NCBI GenBank assembly: GCA_016712675.1 | Contig: JADJQR010000001.1 | Location: 2,418,001-2,482,000, forward strand | DNA length: 64,000 nt | DNA from: a bacterium | GTDB lineage: Bacteria; Krumholzibacteriota; Krumholzibacteriia; LZORAL124-64-63 | Reading direction: 5' to 3' | Part shown: piece after piece, positions 40,040 to 48,185 of the stretch | Position numbering within the stretch: position 1 is the first letter of the stretch | Layout of the letters: every line of letters begins with the position of its first letter | The notes under the pieces: generated by a model | Told to the model about the DNA's origin: nothing | Seen by the model: the letters and a program-made list of their open reading frames with translations, nothing else | The model's database searches: none | Made by a program: the position numbers and the translations under genes

Positions 40040-42088
40040 CTAGCCCTTCAGGCTCAGGTAGACGACGAACACCGCCACGCCCACGGTGAATGACCAGGCG
40101 TAGAACCGGACCAGGCCGTTCTGCAGCAGGCGGAGCAGCGAGCCGATCACGGCCACCACCAGCGCGGACCCGTTGACCAGCAGGCCGTCGATGACGCCCG
40201 CATCGACGCCCTTCCACAACACGGTGCGCGAGAAGCGGAAGCCGGGCCGGATGATGGCGCCGTCGTAGGCCTCGTCCACGTAGTACTTGTTCAGCAGGAT
40301 GCGGTACGGCCAGCCGCCGGCCAGGCCGCGCATCGTGTCGGCGACCTTCGTGCGCCGCGAGTAGACCAGGTAGCCCAGCGACAGGCCCAGCAGCCCCCAG
40401 GCCAGCGAGGCGGCCGCCAGGCCGCGCTCGAGGGCCACGTGCCCGTGGTCGCCCGCGTGATCAGCCGCCCCGTGCGCAGCCGCCGCGCCGTGGGCCAGCG
40501 CCTCGCCGCCATGGTGCGCAGCCGCCGCCGCGCCGTGTCCGCCGTCGGCGAACACCGGCGCCAGCCAGTGCTCGAAGTGGTTGCTGCCGCCCAGGAAGGC
40601 CGGCCAGCCGATCCAGCCGCCGGCGACCGACAGCACGGCCAGCACCACCAGCGGCAGCGTCATCGACAGGGGCGACTCGTGGATGTGGTGCCGCACCTCC
40701 TGGCTGGCGCGGTTGGTGCCGTGGAACGTCAGCACGACCAGGCGCATCATGTAGAACGCCGTCAGGCCCGCCACCAGGAAGGCCACCAGCCACAGGGCGA
40801 CGCCGCCGCCGTCGCTGCTGAATGCCTTCCACAGGATCTCGTCCTTGGAGAAGAAGCCGGCCAGGGGAAACACGCCGGCGATGGCGAAGGTTCCGGCCAG
40901 GAACGTCCAGAACGTGATCGGCAGCTTCTTGGCCAGGCCGCCCATCACGCGCATGTCCTGCTCGCCGCTCATCGCGTGGATGACCGAGCCCGAGCCCAGG
41001 AACAGCAGCGCCTTGAAGAAGGCGTGCGTCATCACGTGGAAGATGCCTGCGGCGAACGCGCCCAGGCCACAGGCCATGACCATGTAGCCCAGCTGGCTGA
41101 CCGTCGAGTAGGCCAGCACCCGCTTGATGTCGTTCTGCGTGGTGGCAATCGTGGCCGCCAGCACGGCCGTGGCCGCGCCGACGATCGTGACCACCTCCAT
41201 GGCGGTCGGGGCCAGCACGTAGACGAAATTCATCCGCGCGATCATGTAGACGCCGGCAGTGACCATCGTCGCGGCGTGGATCAGGGCGCTGACCGGCGTC
41301 GGGCCGGCCATGGCGTCCGGCAGCCAGATGTAAAGCGGGATCTGCGCCGACTTTCCGGTGGCCCCCACGAACAGCAGCAGCCCGATGACCGTGGCCACGG
41401 GCGCCAGCACGTGCGCGTGGTGCTGCATGACGCGGAAGCTGAACAGGCCCTCGCCCGGCTCCAGGTGCGGCAGCAGCGTGACGCCCAGCAGGAAGGTGCC
41501 GATCAGGAAACCGAAGTCGCCCACGCGGTTGACGATGAACGCCTTCTTGCCGGCGGCGGCATTCGCTTCCTCGTTGAACCAGAAGCTGATCAGCAGGTAG
41601 GAGCAGAGGCCCACGCCTTCCCAGCCCACGAAGAGCATGAGCAGGTTCTCGCCCAGGACCAGCGTCATCATCGAGAAGATGAAGAGGTTCAGGTATGTGA
41701 AGAAGCGCTGGAAGCCTTTGTCGTGCGACATGTAGCCCAGCGAGTAGATGTGGATCAGCAGGCCGACCCCGGTCACCACCAGCGCCATCACGGCACTGAG
41801 GGGGTCCAGCGCGAACCCGATGTCCACGCGCAGCGGCCCGTAGCCCAGCCAGGGGGCCACGATGTCCGCCAGCAGGCGCTCACCGGCCGGCAGCGCCGCC
41901 AGGCGCAGGAACGCGACCACCGACAGCACGAAGCTGAGGCCCACGGCGCCGCAGGCGACCGCCCCGGCGGCCGCGCGTGGCAGCCGCCGGTTCAGCAGGC
42001 CGTTGATCGCGGCGCCCAGCAGGGGCAGCAGCACGATCCAGCGCAGCAGGCTTTCCTGGACCACGGTCTGGGTTTCGGGACTGTGCAC
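40040..42088 (-). CDS. nuoL: NADH-quinone oxidoreductase subunit L
   Basis: A 682-residue subunit with ~16 helices and the long lateral C-terminal helix that couples the antiporter subunits. 'VGWEGVGLCSYLLISFWF' (conserved Glu), 'KSAQIPLYIWLPDAMAGPTPVSALIHAATMV' (core 'KSAQIPLYIWLPDAM'), and 'VLAYSTVSQLGYM' are the family signatures. A His/Ala-rich low-complexity stretch at about 505-545 ('HGAAAAAHHGGEAL') lies in an extramembrane loop and is unusual. GTG start at 42088 with GGAG in front; the nuoK stop lies 4 bases before. Confidence 0.96.
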   Translation of the reverse strand: MHSPETQTVVQESLLRWIVLLPLLGAAINGLLNRRLPRAAAGAVACGAVGLSFVLSVVAFLRLAALPAGERLLADIVAPWLGYGPLRVDIGFALDPLSAVMALVVTGVGLLIHIYSLGYMSHDKGFQRFFTYLNLFIFSMMTLVLGENLLMLFVGWEGVGLCSYLLISFWFNEEANAAAGKKAFIVNRVGDFGFLIGTFLLGVTLLPHLEPGEGLFSFRVMQHHAHVLAPVATVIGLLLFVGATGKSAQIPLYIWLPDAMAGPTPVSALIHAATMVTAGVYMIARMNFVYVLAPTAMEVVTIVGAATAVLAATIATTQNDIKRVLAYSTVSQLGYMVMACGLGAFAAGIFHVMTHAFFKALLFLGSGSVIHAMSGEQDMRVMGGLAKKLPITFWTFLAGTFAIAGVFPLAGFFSKDEILWKAFSSDGGGVALWLVAFLVAGLTAFYMMRLVVLTFHGTNRASQEVRHHIHESPLSMTLPLVVLAVLSVAGGWIGWPAFLGGSNHFEHWLAPVFADGGHGAAAAAHHGGEALAHGAAAAHGAADHAGDHGHVALERGLAAASLAWGLLGLSLGYLVYSRRTKVADTMRGLAGGWPYRILLNKYYVDEAYDGAIIRPGFRFSRTVLWKGVDAGVIDGLLVNGSALVVAVIGSLLRLLQNGLVRFYAWSFTVGVAVFVVYLSLKG

Positions 42089-42092
42089 GGCG

Positions 42093-42398
42093 TCACTCCA
42101 TCAGGGTCTTGAGTTCGTCGACGTCGACCGTCCGGCGGCGCCGGTAGATCTCGACCAGGATCGCCAGGCCGATCGCGGCCTCGGCCGCCGCCACGGCGAA
42201 ATTCATGAGCACAAACACGTGCCCCCCGGCATCCGCATGCTGCCGGGCGAAGGCGGCGAACACGATGTTCACTGCGCTGAGCATCAGCTCGATGCACATC
42301 AACATGACGATCGCGTTGCGCCGCACGATGAAGCCGGCCATGCCCGTCACGAAGATCACCGCGGCCAGTCCCAGGCAGTGGTTGAGCGTCACCGTCAT
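42093..42398 (-). CDS. nuoK: NADH-quinone oxidoreductase subunit K
   Basis: A 101-residue three-helix subunit. 'RRNAIVMLMCIELMLSAVN' carries the conserved Glu ('MCIELML') and 'FAVAAAEAAIGLAILV' the second one, both needed for proton pumping in known complexes. Length is standard. The ATG overlaps the nuoJ stop (ATGA). Confidence 0.96.
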   Translation of the reverse strand: MTVTLNHCLGLAAVIFVTGMAGFIVRRNAIVMLMCIELMLSAVNIVFAAFARQHADAGGHVFVLMNFAVAAAEAAIGLAILVEIYRRRRTVDVDELKTLME

Positions 42399-42904
42399 GA
42401 CGCCTTCCTTTCCCCGTGGCCCAGCGCCAGCGCGCCGACGATGGCCACCAGCAGCACGACCGAGATCAGTTCGAAGGCCAGCAGGTACCGGCCCAGCAGC
42501 GCGGCCGCCACGTCACGCGGCCCGCCGAAGCCATCCGGCAGCGCCGTGCGCAGCGGCTCCGGCGTCCGTTGCGACACCCAGGCGCCCACGAGCACCAGCA
42601 CCGCCAGCGGCGGGATCGCCGCCGCCGGCCACAGGGGCAGCGCCATCCGCTTGCGTTCGCCCTCCATGACCGGGCCCTGCAGCATCATGATCACGAACAG
42701 GAAGAGCACCATGATCGCGCCCGCGTAGACCAGCACCTGCATGATGGCCAGGAACGGCGCGTGCAGGACCGCGAACACGCCCGAGGCGGCGATGAAGGCG
42801 AAGACCAGCCACAGCGCGGCCACCACCGCGCTGCGCTGCAGCACCATCATCACCCCGCCCAGCACCATCAGCGCGCCGCAGCTCCAGAACAGGAAGGCCT
42901 CCAT
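42395..42904 (-). CDS. nuoJ: NADH-quinone oxidoreductase subunit J
   Basis: A 169-residue five-helix subunit. 'HAPFLAIMQVLVYAGAIMVLFLFVIMML' (core 'QVLVYAGAIMVLFLFVIM') is the diagnostic third helix, whose pi-bulge is central to complex I coupling. ATG 42904 follows AAAGGA. It overlaps nuoK by 4 bases. Confidence 0.95.
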   Translation of the reverse strand: MEAFLFWSCGALMVLGGVMMVLQRSAVVAALWLVFAFIAASGVFAVLHAPFLAIMQVLVYAGAIMVLFLFVIMMLQGPVMEGERKRMALPLWPAAAIPPLAVLVLVGAWVSQRTPEPLRTALPDGFGGPRDVAAALLGRYLLAFELISVVLLVAIVGALALGHGERKAS

Positions 42905-42923
42905 CTGTCGTCCTTTCGCGAAT

Positions 42924-43430
42924 TCAGCGCGTCCCGTCGGTCGTGTTGCGGAGCAGGAACTCCTTGTCCACGATAAACTTGTCGCGATGGTCGGCCGCGA
43001 TCTCGTAGATACCGGTGTCCAGGCGGATCGCGTCGCAGGGGCAGGCTTCCTCGCACAGCCCGCAGTAGACGCACCGCAGCAGGTCGATGTCGAAGGTGGC
43101 CGGGTACTTCTCGATCGCCGGGTCCGGATGCTCGGCCGCCGTGATGTAGATGCAATCGGCCGGACAGTACGTCGAGCACATCTGGCAGGCCACGCAGCGG
43201 GGCGTGCCGTCCTCGCGCTGCATCAGCCGATGCCGGCCGCGGAAGCGGTCGCCGTAGACGCGCTTCTCCTCGGGGTACTGCATCGTCGGCATGTCGCCGG
43301 TGTGGAAGATGTTCCGCAGCAGGTGCCGCGCCGTCACGCCCAGCCCCCGCACCACCTCCAGCAGGTACATGGACTCCAGCAGCGAGCGCCGCTTGTCCGT
43401 CGACCCTTTGGGCAGTCCTTCGAAACTCAT
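42924..43430 (-). CDS. nuoI: NADH-quinone oxidoreductase subunit I
   Basis: A 168-residue ferredoxin-like subunit with two [4Fe-4S] motifs, 'CVACQMCSTYCPADC' and 'CVYCGLCEEACPCDA', which hold clusters N6a and N6b and pass electrons to NuoB. The start is uncertain: ATG 43430 gives 'MSFEGLPKGSTDKRR', a GTG 30 bases upstream is also possible; neither has a strong ribosome site. The N-terminal ~55 residues before the first motif are somewhat longer than in E. coli and helical. Confidence 0.93.
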   Translation of the reverse strand: MSFEGLPKGSTDKRRSLLESMYLLEVVRGLGVTARHLLRNIFHTGDMPTMQYPEEKRVYGDRFRGRHRLMQREDGTPRCVACQMCSTYCPADCIYITAAEHPDPAIEKYPATFDIDLLRCVYCGLCEEACPCDAIRLDTGIYEIAADHRDKFIVDKEFLLRNTTDGTR

Positions 43431-43467
43431 GTCAGTTCCCACTTCCGAAAAACTTGCCACGGCCGCA

Positions 43468-44751
43468 TCACTTGCCGCCGCCGACCGCCGCCAGCACCAG
43501 CGCGGTCACCACGAGGTTGGCCAGCCCGAGCGGCAGCATGACCTTCCAGCCCAGGCGCATCAGCTGGTCATAGCGGAAGCGCGGCAGGGTCCAGCGCACC
43601 CAGATGAACAGCCAGGCGAAGAACACGACCTTGCCGACGAAGGCGCCGACCTGGAACACGGTTGCCGCCACGCTGGCGCCGGCCGGCCCGATCTCCCAGG
43701 GCCGCAGCAGGAACGCGCCCGCCGCCGCCGCCGCGATGACCAGCCACAGGCCCGCGCCCAGCACGGGCTCGCGGTCGCGCGCGTCGCCGAACTTGCCCTT
43801 TTCGCGCTGCACGCGGCGCAGGAAGAGCACGGCGAACCACAGGCTGACGGCGATGATCGCCGCGAGCATGATCACCAGCAGCAGGCCCGCGTTCTGCTCC
43901 AGGCGCGGCCGCGGCAGCCACGGGATCTGGTAGCCGCCGAAGTAGAGCGCGCTGATCATCGCGGCGCCGACAACCATGTGGCAGTACTCGGCCATGAAGA
44001 ACAGGGCGAACTTCAGCGAGCTGTACTCCAGGTGGTAGCCCGCGACGATCTCCGACTCGCCCTCGGGCAGGTCGAACGGGTTGCGGTTCGTCTCCGCGTA
44101 GACGGCCGTGATGAAGAGCACGAAGCCCAGCGGCTGCAGCACCACGCCCCACATCGGCAGGAAGCCGAACAGCAGCCCCCCCTGGCCGGCGACGATGTCG
44201 GTCAGCCGCAGCGTGCCGAAGATCAGCATCAGGCCCATGACGGCCAGGCCCATGCTGATCTCGTAGCTGATCATCTGGGCCGTCGCGCGGATGCCGCCCA
44301 GGAAGGTGAACTTGTTGTTGGCCGCCCAGCCGGCCAGCACCACGCCGTAGGTGCCCAGGCTGGCCACCGCCAGGACGTAGAGCAGGCCCACCTGCAGGTC
44401 GGCCACCACCAGCGGGATCCGCTTGCCACCCAGTTCCAGGTAGTCCCCGAACGGGATCACGGCGTACGTGCTGACCGCCACCGTCATGACCAGCCACGGT
44501 GCCAGGTTGTACAGCGCGCGGTGCCGGTGCGTCGGCGCGATGTCCTCCTTGAACACCAGCTTCAGCACGTCGGCGATCGGGTGCACCAGGCCGGCCAGCC
44601 GGATGCCCGCGATCGACGCCCGGTTCGGGCCGGTGCGGTCCTGGATGAAGGCCGCTCCCTTGCGCTCGGCCCAGATCAGCGCCGGCACCATGCCCATGAT
44701 CAGCAGGAACATGAACACGATCTTGGCCAGCGACTCGAGCACGATGTCCAT
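43468..44751 (-). CDS. nuoH: NADH-quinone oxidoreductase subunit H
   Basis: A 427-residue membrane subunit that forms the quinone chamber with NuoB and NuoD. 'ERKGAAFIQDRTGPNRA', 'AETNRNPFDLPEGESEIVAGYHLEYSS' (core 'NRNPFDLPEGESE') and 'WVRWTLPRFRYDQLMRLGWK' (core 'RFRYDQLM') are all standard. It is longer than E. coli NuoH (325), the extra length being mainly between 'QIPWLP' and the last helices. The ATG overlaps the nuoG stop as TGATG. Confidence 0.96.
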   Translation of the reverse strand: MDIVLESLAKIVFMFLLIMGMVPALIWAERKGAAFIQDRTGPNRASIAGIRLAGLVHPIADVLKLVFKEDIAPTHRHRALYNLAPWLVMTVAVSTYAVIPFGDYLELGGKRIPLVVADLQVGLLYVLAVASLGTYGVVLAGWAANNKFTFLGGIRATAQMISYEISMGLAVMGLMLIFGTLRLTDIVAGQGGLLFGFLPMWGVVLQPLGFVLFITAVYAETNRNPFDLPEGESEIVAGYHLEYSSLKFALFFMAEYCHMVVGAAMISALYFGGYQIPWLPRPRLEQNAGLLLVIMLAAIIAVSLWFAVLFLRRVQREKGKFGDARDREPVLGAGLWLVIAAAAAGAFLLRPWEIGPAGASVAATVFQVGAFVGKVVFFAWLFIWVRWTLPRFRYDQLMRLGWKVMLPLGLANLVVTALVLAAVGGGK

Positions 44752-46283
44752 CAGGCATCCCCTCCGGCCGGCACGCCGCCCTGCGGCAGCCGGTCCAGGT
44801 CGATAGTCGGCGCCAGGGCGGGCGCCAGGTCGGCCGCGACGCCCGCGCGCAGCGCCTTCAGGCCGGTCGGGGCGCGTCCCTGATCCGGCAGCATCTCGCC
44901 CAGCACGCGCCAGTCCTCGCGCGCGTTGCCGGGCCGGGCCACGGCCTGCGCAAACGCCTGCAGGCGGTCCTGCCGGTTCACGAAGATCCCCGCCTTCTCC
45001 GCCCACATGGCGCCGGGCAGCGCCAGCGCGGCGGCGGCCGCGGTCGCGCGCCGGTGCGTGCCCACGTAGACGACGTCCTGGCGGCCGGCCATCGCCGCCG
45101 CCACGTCCGGCGCCGCCGCCGGGTCGCCGCCGTGCACGAGGATCGCCCCGCGGGCCGCGCGGACCAGCCCGGCCAGGGCCGCCGCGTCGTGCTCGGCCAG
45201 GCCGGCCAGCGCCAGGCCGCGCCGGTTCGGCGTGCGGTCGGCCGAGCGCAGGATGTCGTCTCCCACCGCCAGGTCGCTGCCGGCCAGCCCGCCGCTGAGC
45301 GCGGCCGTGCCGGCCAACTGCCTGAGCAGCCACATCTCCTCGAGCGACTGGTGCGCGCTGCCGATGACCAGCGCGAAGCCGCCGGCCACCACGTGCGCCA
45401 GGTGCCCGCGGGCGTCGGCCCAGGACACCACGCGCCCGTTCCACAGAGGCTCGAGCAGGCGGTCCTCCGCGTGCACGTCCTTGTAGGTCAGGCGACCTTC
45501 GTCGCACATCCAGGAGCCGTTGACCGCCGGGTTCCGCCGCGGTTTCAGGCGGTAGATGCGCCCGGCCTCGTGGTCCACGCGCACGTTGCAGCCGGTGGCG
45601 CAGCCCGGGCAGATGCTGTCGGTCGACTTGAGCATCCAGACGCGCTTCTGGAAGCGGAAGTCACGGCTGGTCAGGGCGCCCACCGGGCAGATGTCGACGG
45701 TGTTGACCGAGTAGGCATTGTCCAGCTCGCGCCCCGGCGCCACGCCGATCTCGGCGCGGTCTCCGCGGTTGAAGATGCCCAGTTCGCCGGTCTTCGTCAC
45801 CTCGTTGCAGAAGCGCACGCAGCGGCTGCACAGCACGCAGCGCTCCTTGTCCAGGACCACGTGCGGGCCGATGACCAGCGCCTTGGCTTTGTTCACCTTG
45901 TCCGACTCGGCGACCTGGCTGTCGTACAGGCCGTAGGCCATATACTGGTTCTGCAGGCCGCACTCGCCGGCCTGGTCGCAGATCGGGCAATCGACCGGAT
46001 GGTTGATCAGGTGCATCTCGAGGATCTGCTGCGATGCCTTGCGCACCCGCTCGCTGCGCGTGTGCACGACCATGCCTTCGCGCACGGTCGTGTTGCAGGC
46101 GATCGTCAGCTTCGGCATCCCCTCCACCTCGACCTGGCACAGCCGGCAGACGCCGGCGATCGACAGGTCCGGGTGGTAGCAGAAGTGCGGCAGCGACTCG
46201 CCGCGCGCCAGCCGGCAGGCGTCGAAGAGCGAGGTGCCGTCGGCGACCTCGATCGCGCTGCCGTCGATGGTCAGTCTGGCCAT
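44751..46283 (-). CDS. nuoG: NADH-quinone oxidoreductase subunit G (short form)
   Basis: A 510-residue subunit that carries several clusters: [2Fe-2S] ligands Cys35, Cys46, Cys49, Cys63; His95 with Cys99, Cys102, Cys108 (N5); 'CVLCSRCVRFC' plus a later 'CPVGAL' (N4); and 'CPGCATGC' with a distant 'WMCDEG', which looks like the extra N7 site known from Thermus and E. coli. The molybdopterin-like C-terminal part is much shorter than in E. coli NuoG (~900). ATG 46283 has GGGAG ahead of it and lies 4 bases after the nuoF stop. Confidence 0.94.
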   Translation of the reverse strand: MARLTIDGSAIEVADGTSLFDACRLARGESLPHFCYHPDLSIAGVCRLCQVEVEGMPKLTIACNTTVREGMVVHTRSERVRKASQQILEMHLINHPVDCPICDQAGECGLQNQYMAYGLYDSQVAESDKVNKAKALVIGPHVVLDKERCVLCSRCVRFCNEVTKTGELGIFNRGDRAEIGVAPGRELDNAYSVNTVDICPVGALTSRDFRFQKRVWMLKSTDSICPGCATGCNVRVDHEAGRIYRLKPRRNPAVNGSWMCDEGRLTYKDVHAEDRLLEPLWNGRVVSWADARGHLAHVVAGGFALVIGSAHQSLEEMWLLRQLAGTAALSGGLAGSDLAVGDDILRSADRTPNRRGLALAGLAEHDAAALAGLVRAARGAILVHGGDPAAAPDVAAAMAGRQDVVYVGTHRRATAAAAALALPGAMWAEKAGIFVNRQDRLQAFAQAVARPGNAREDWRVLGEMLPDQGRAPTGLKALRAGVAADLAPALAPTIDLDRLPQGGVPAGGDA

Positions 46284-46287
46284 GGGC

Positions 46288-47613
46288 TCACTCCCGCTCG
46301 CCGCGCGGCCAGCGGCTGCTCGCCGCCACCTGCGCGTGATCCTGGACAAGGGCTTCGAATTCGCCGCGGAACTTCGCCAGGAAGCTGCGCATCGGCATCA
46401 CGGCGGCGTCGGACAGCGGGCAGATCGTCAGGCCCATCATGCCCGAGCAGACGTGCTCGATGCGCTCGAGGTCGGCCAGCGTCCCCTCGCCGCTCCGCAG
46501 CTTCTTGACGAGCTTGTGCAGCCAGCCGGTGCCTTCGCGGCACGGCGTGCACTGGCCGCAGCTCTCGTCCCAGTAGAAATGCATCAGCACCTGGATCAGC
46601 TCGACCATGTCGCAGCGCTGCGGGATGACGATCATGCCGCCCGAGCCCAGCATGGTCCCGGCCGCGCCCAGCGACTCGTAGTCCAGGTTGCAGTTCATGA
46701 TCTCGTCCGCCGGCAGCACCGGCACCGAGCTGCCGCCGACGATGACGGCCTTCAGTTCCTCGCCGTCGGCCATGCCCCCGAGCACGTCGTGGAAGAACGT
46801 GCGGAACGGCATGCCCAGCGGCACCTCGTGCACCCCGGGGCGCTTCACGGGCCCGCTCACCGAGAACAGCTTGGTGCCCGGCGACTTCTCGGTGCCGAAG
46901 GCGCGGTAGGCCGCGGCACCGTTCGTGATGATCCAGGGCACCGACGCCACCGACTCGACGTTGTTGACGATCGTCGGCTTCTTCAGGAACCCCGAGACCG
47001 CGGGGAACGGCGGCTTGATGCTGGGCTGGCCCTTGCGGCCCTCGACCGAGTTGATCAGGCCGGTCTCCTCGCCGCAGATGTAGGCCCCGGCGCCCTTGTG
47101 CACGATCAGGTCCAGGTCGTAGCCGCTGCCGAGGATGTTCTTCCCCAGGTACCCGGCCGCGTAGCACTCGTCGACGGCCTTCTGCACCCGGTCGATCAGC
47201 CAGCCGAACTCGCCGCGGATGTAGATGAACCCGAGGCTCGCCCTGACGGCGAAGCTGCTGATGATCGTGCCCTCGATCGTCTGGTGCGGGTCGTAGTCCA
47301 GCAGCAGGCGGTCCTTGAAGGTGCCCGGCTCGGACTCGTCCGCATTGACGAAGAAATAGACCTGGTCGGCTGCCTGGGGCACGAAGCCCCACTTGGTGCC
47401 GGTCGGGAAGCCCGCGCCGCCGCGGCCGCGCAGCCCCGATTCCTTGACCACGGCCTGCACGTCGGCCGGCTGCATGCCACCCAGCACGCGACGCAGGGCC
47501 TGGTAGCCGCCATCCTTCTCGTACACGGCCAGGCGGTGGCCGTCCGGGCGGCCGAACCGCGCCGAGAGCAGGCCGGGCCCGCTGGGGCCGACGAAGACGC
47601 CGTTGTGCTCCAA
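46288..47613 (-). CDS. nuoF: NADH-quinone oxidoreductase subunit F
   Basis: A ~441-residue NADH-binding flavoprotein. 'GRGGAGFPTGTKW' and 'NADESEPGTFKDR' bind NADH/FMN, 'GAGAYICGEETGLINSVEG' (core 'YICGEETGLINS') follows, and 'ESCGQCTPCREG' with a later 'GLTICPLSD' holds cluster N3. It oxidises NADH and hands electrons to the clusters. No ATG fits: a TTG two bases after the nuoE stop ('LEHNGVF') with AAGGGG upstream is preferred; an upstream frame into nuoE is possible but not family-like. Confidence 0.93.
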   Translation of the reverse strand: MEHNGVFVGPSGPGLLSARFGRPDGHRLAVYEKDGGYQALRRVLGGMQPADVQAVVKESGLRGRGGAGFPTGTKWGFVPQAADQVYFFVNADESEPGTFKDRLLLDYDPHQTIEGTIISSFAVRASLGFIYIRGEFGWLIDRVQKAVDECYAAGYLGKNILGSGYDLDLIVHKGAGAYICGEETGLINSVEGRKGQPSIKPPFPAVSGFLKKPTIVNNVESVASVPWIITNGAAAYRAFGTEKSPGTKLFSVSGPVKRPGVHEVPLGMPFRTFFHDVLGGMADGEELKAVIVGGSSVPVLPADEIMNCNLDYESLGAAGTMLGSGGMIVIPQRCDMVELIQVLMHFYWDESCGQCTPCREGTGWLHKLVKKLRSGEGTLADLERIEHVCSGMMGLTICPLSDAAVMPMRSFLAKFRGEFEALVQDHAQVAASSRWPRGERE

Positions 47614-47614
47614 C

Positions 47615-48157
47615 TCAGTCCACCCCTTCGCGGTCGGTGTCGGCGCGCGGCACGATGCCGCTGCGCAGGCCATCCAGCAGCGCGTCGGCCTTGGCCGGCG
47701 TCACGTTCTCGTACAGGTGCTTGCCCAGCTGCAGGCACGGGCCCATGCCGCAGGCGCCCAGGCACTCGACGCCTTCCAGCTGGAACAGCCCGTCGGCGGT
47801 GCGCCCGCCCAGCTTCACGCCCAGCCGCGACTCCAGGTGCCCGATCAGCGGCCGGGCGCCCATGATGTGGCAGGAGATGTTGTGGCAGACCTGGATCGTG
47901 TGCTTCGCCTGCGGCGTATCGCGGAACATGGTGTAGAAGCTGAGCACCTCGTGCACGCGCGCGGGCGCCACGTCCAGCCTGGCGACCAGCAGGTCGACGC
48001 CGCCGGGCGGCACCCAGCCCAGTTCGTCCATGATCACCCACAGGCACGGCATCAGGGCGCTGGCCTTTGTCGGGTAGCGGGCCGCCAGCTCGTCGATCCG
48101 CGCCAGCGACGCCGGCGACAGCGCGAACCCCGTGGTGTCTTCGGTCGGCATGCTCAT
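47615..48157 (-). CDS. nuoE: NADH-quinone oxidoreductase subunit E
   Basis: A 180-residue thioredoxin-fold subunit with [2Fe-2S] ligands Cys91, Cys96 ('VCHNISC') and Cys132, Cys136 ('CLGACGMGP'), cluster N1a. The 'LMPCLWVIMDELGWVP' segment is the usual helical N-terminal part. It works with NuoF in the NADH module. ATG 48157. Confidence 0.95.
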   Translation of the reverse strand: MSMPTEDTTGFALSPASLARIDELAARYPTKASALMPCLWVIMDELGWVPPGGVDLLVARLDVAPARVHEVLSFYTMFRDTPQAKHTIQVCHNISCHIMGARPLIGHLESRLGVKLGGRTADGLFQLEGVECLGACGMGPCLQLGKHLYENVTPAKADALLDGLRSGIVPRADTDREGVD

Positions 48158-48185
48158 CGGTTCGGCCCCTCCCGGCGCTGCGCCG

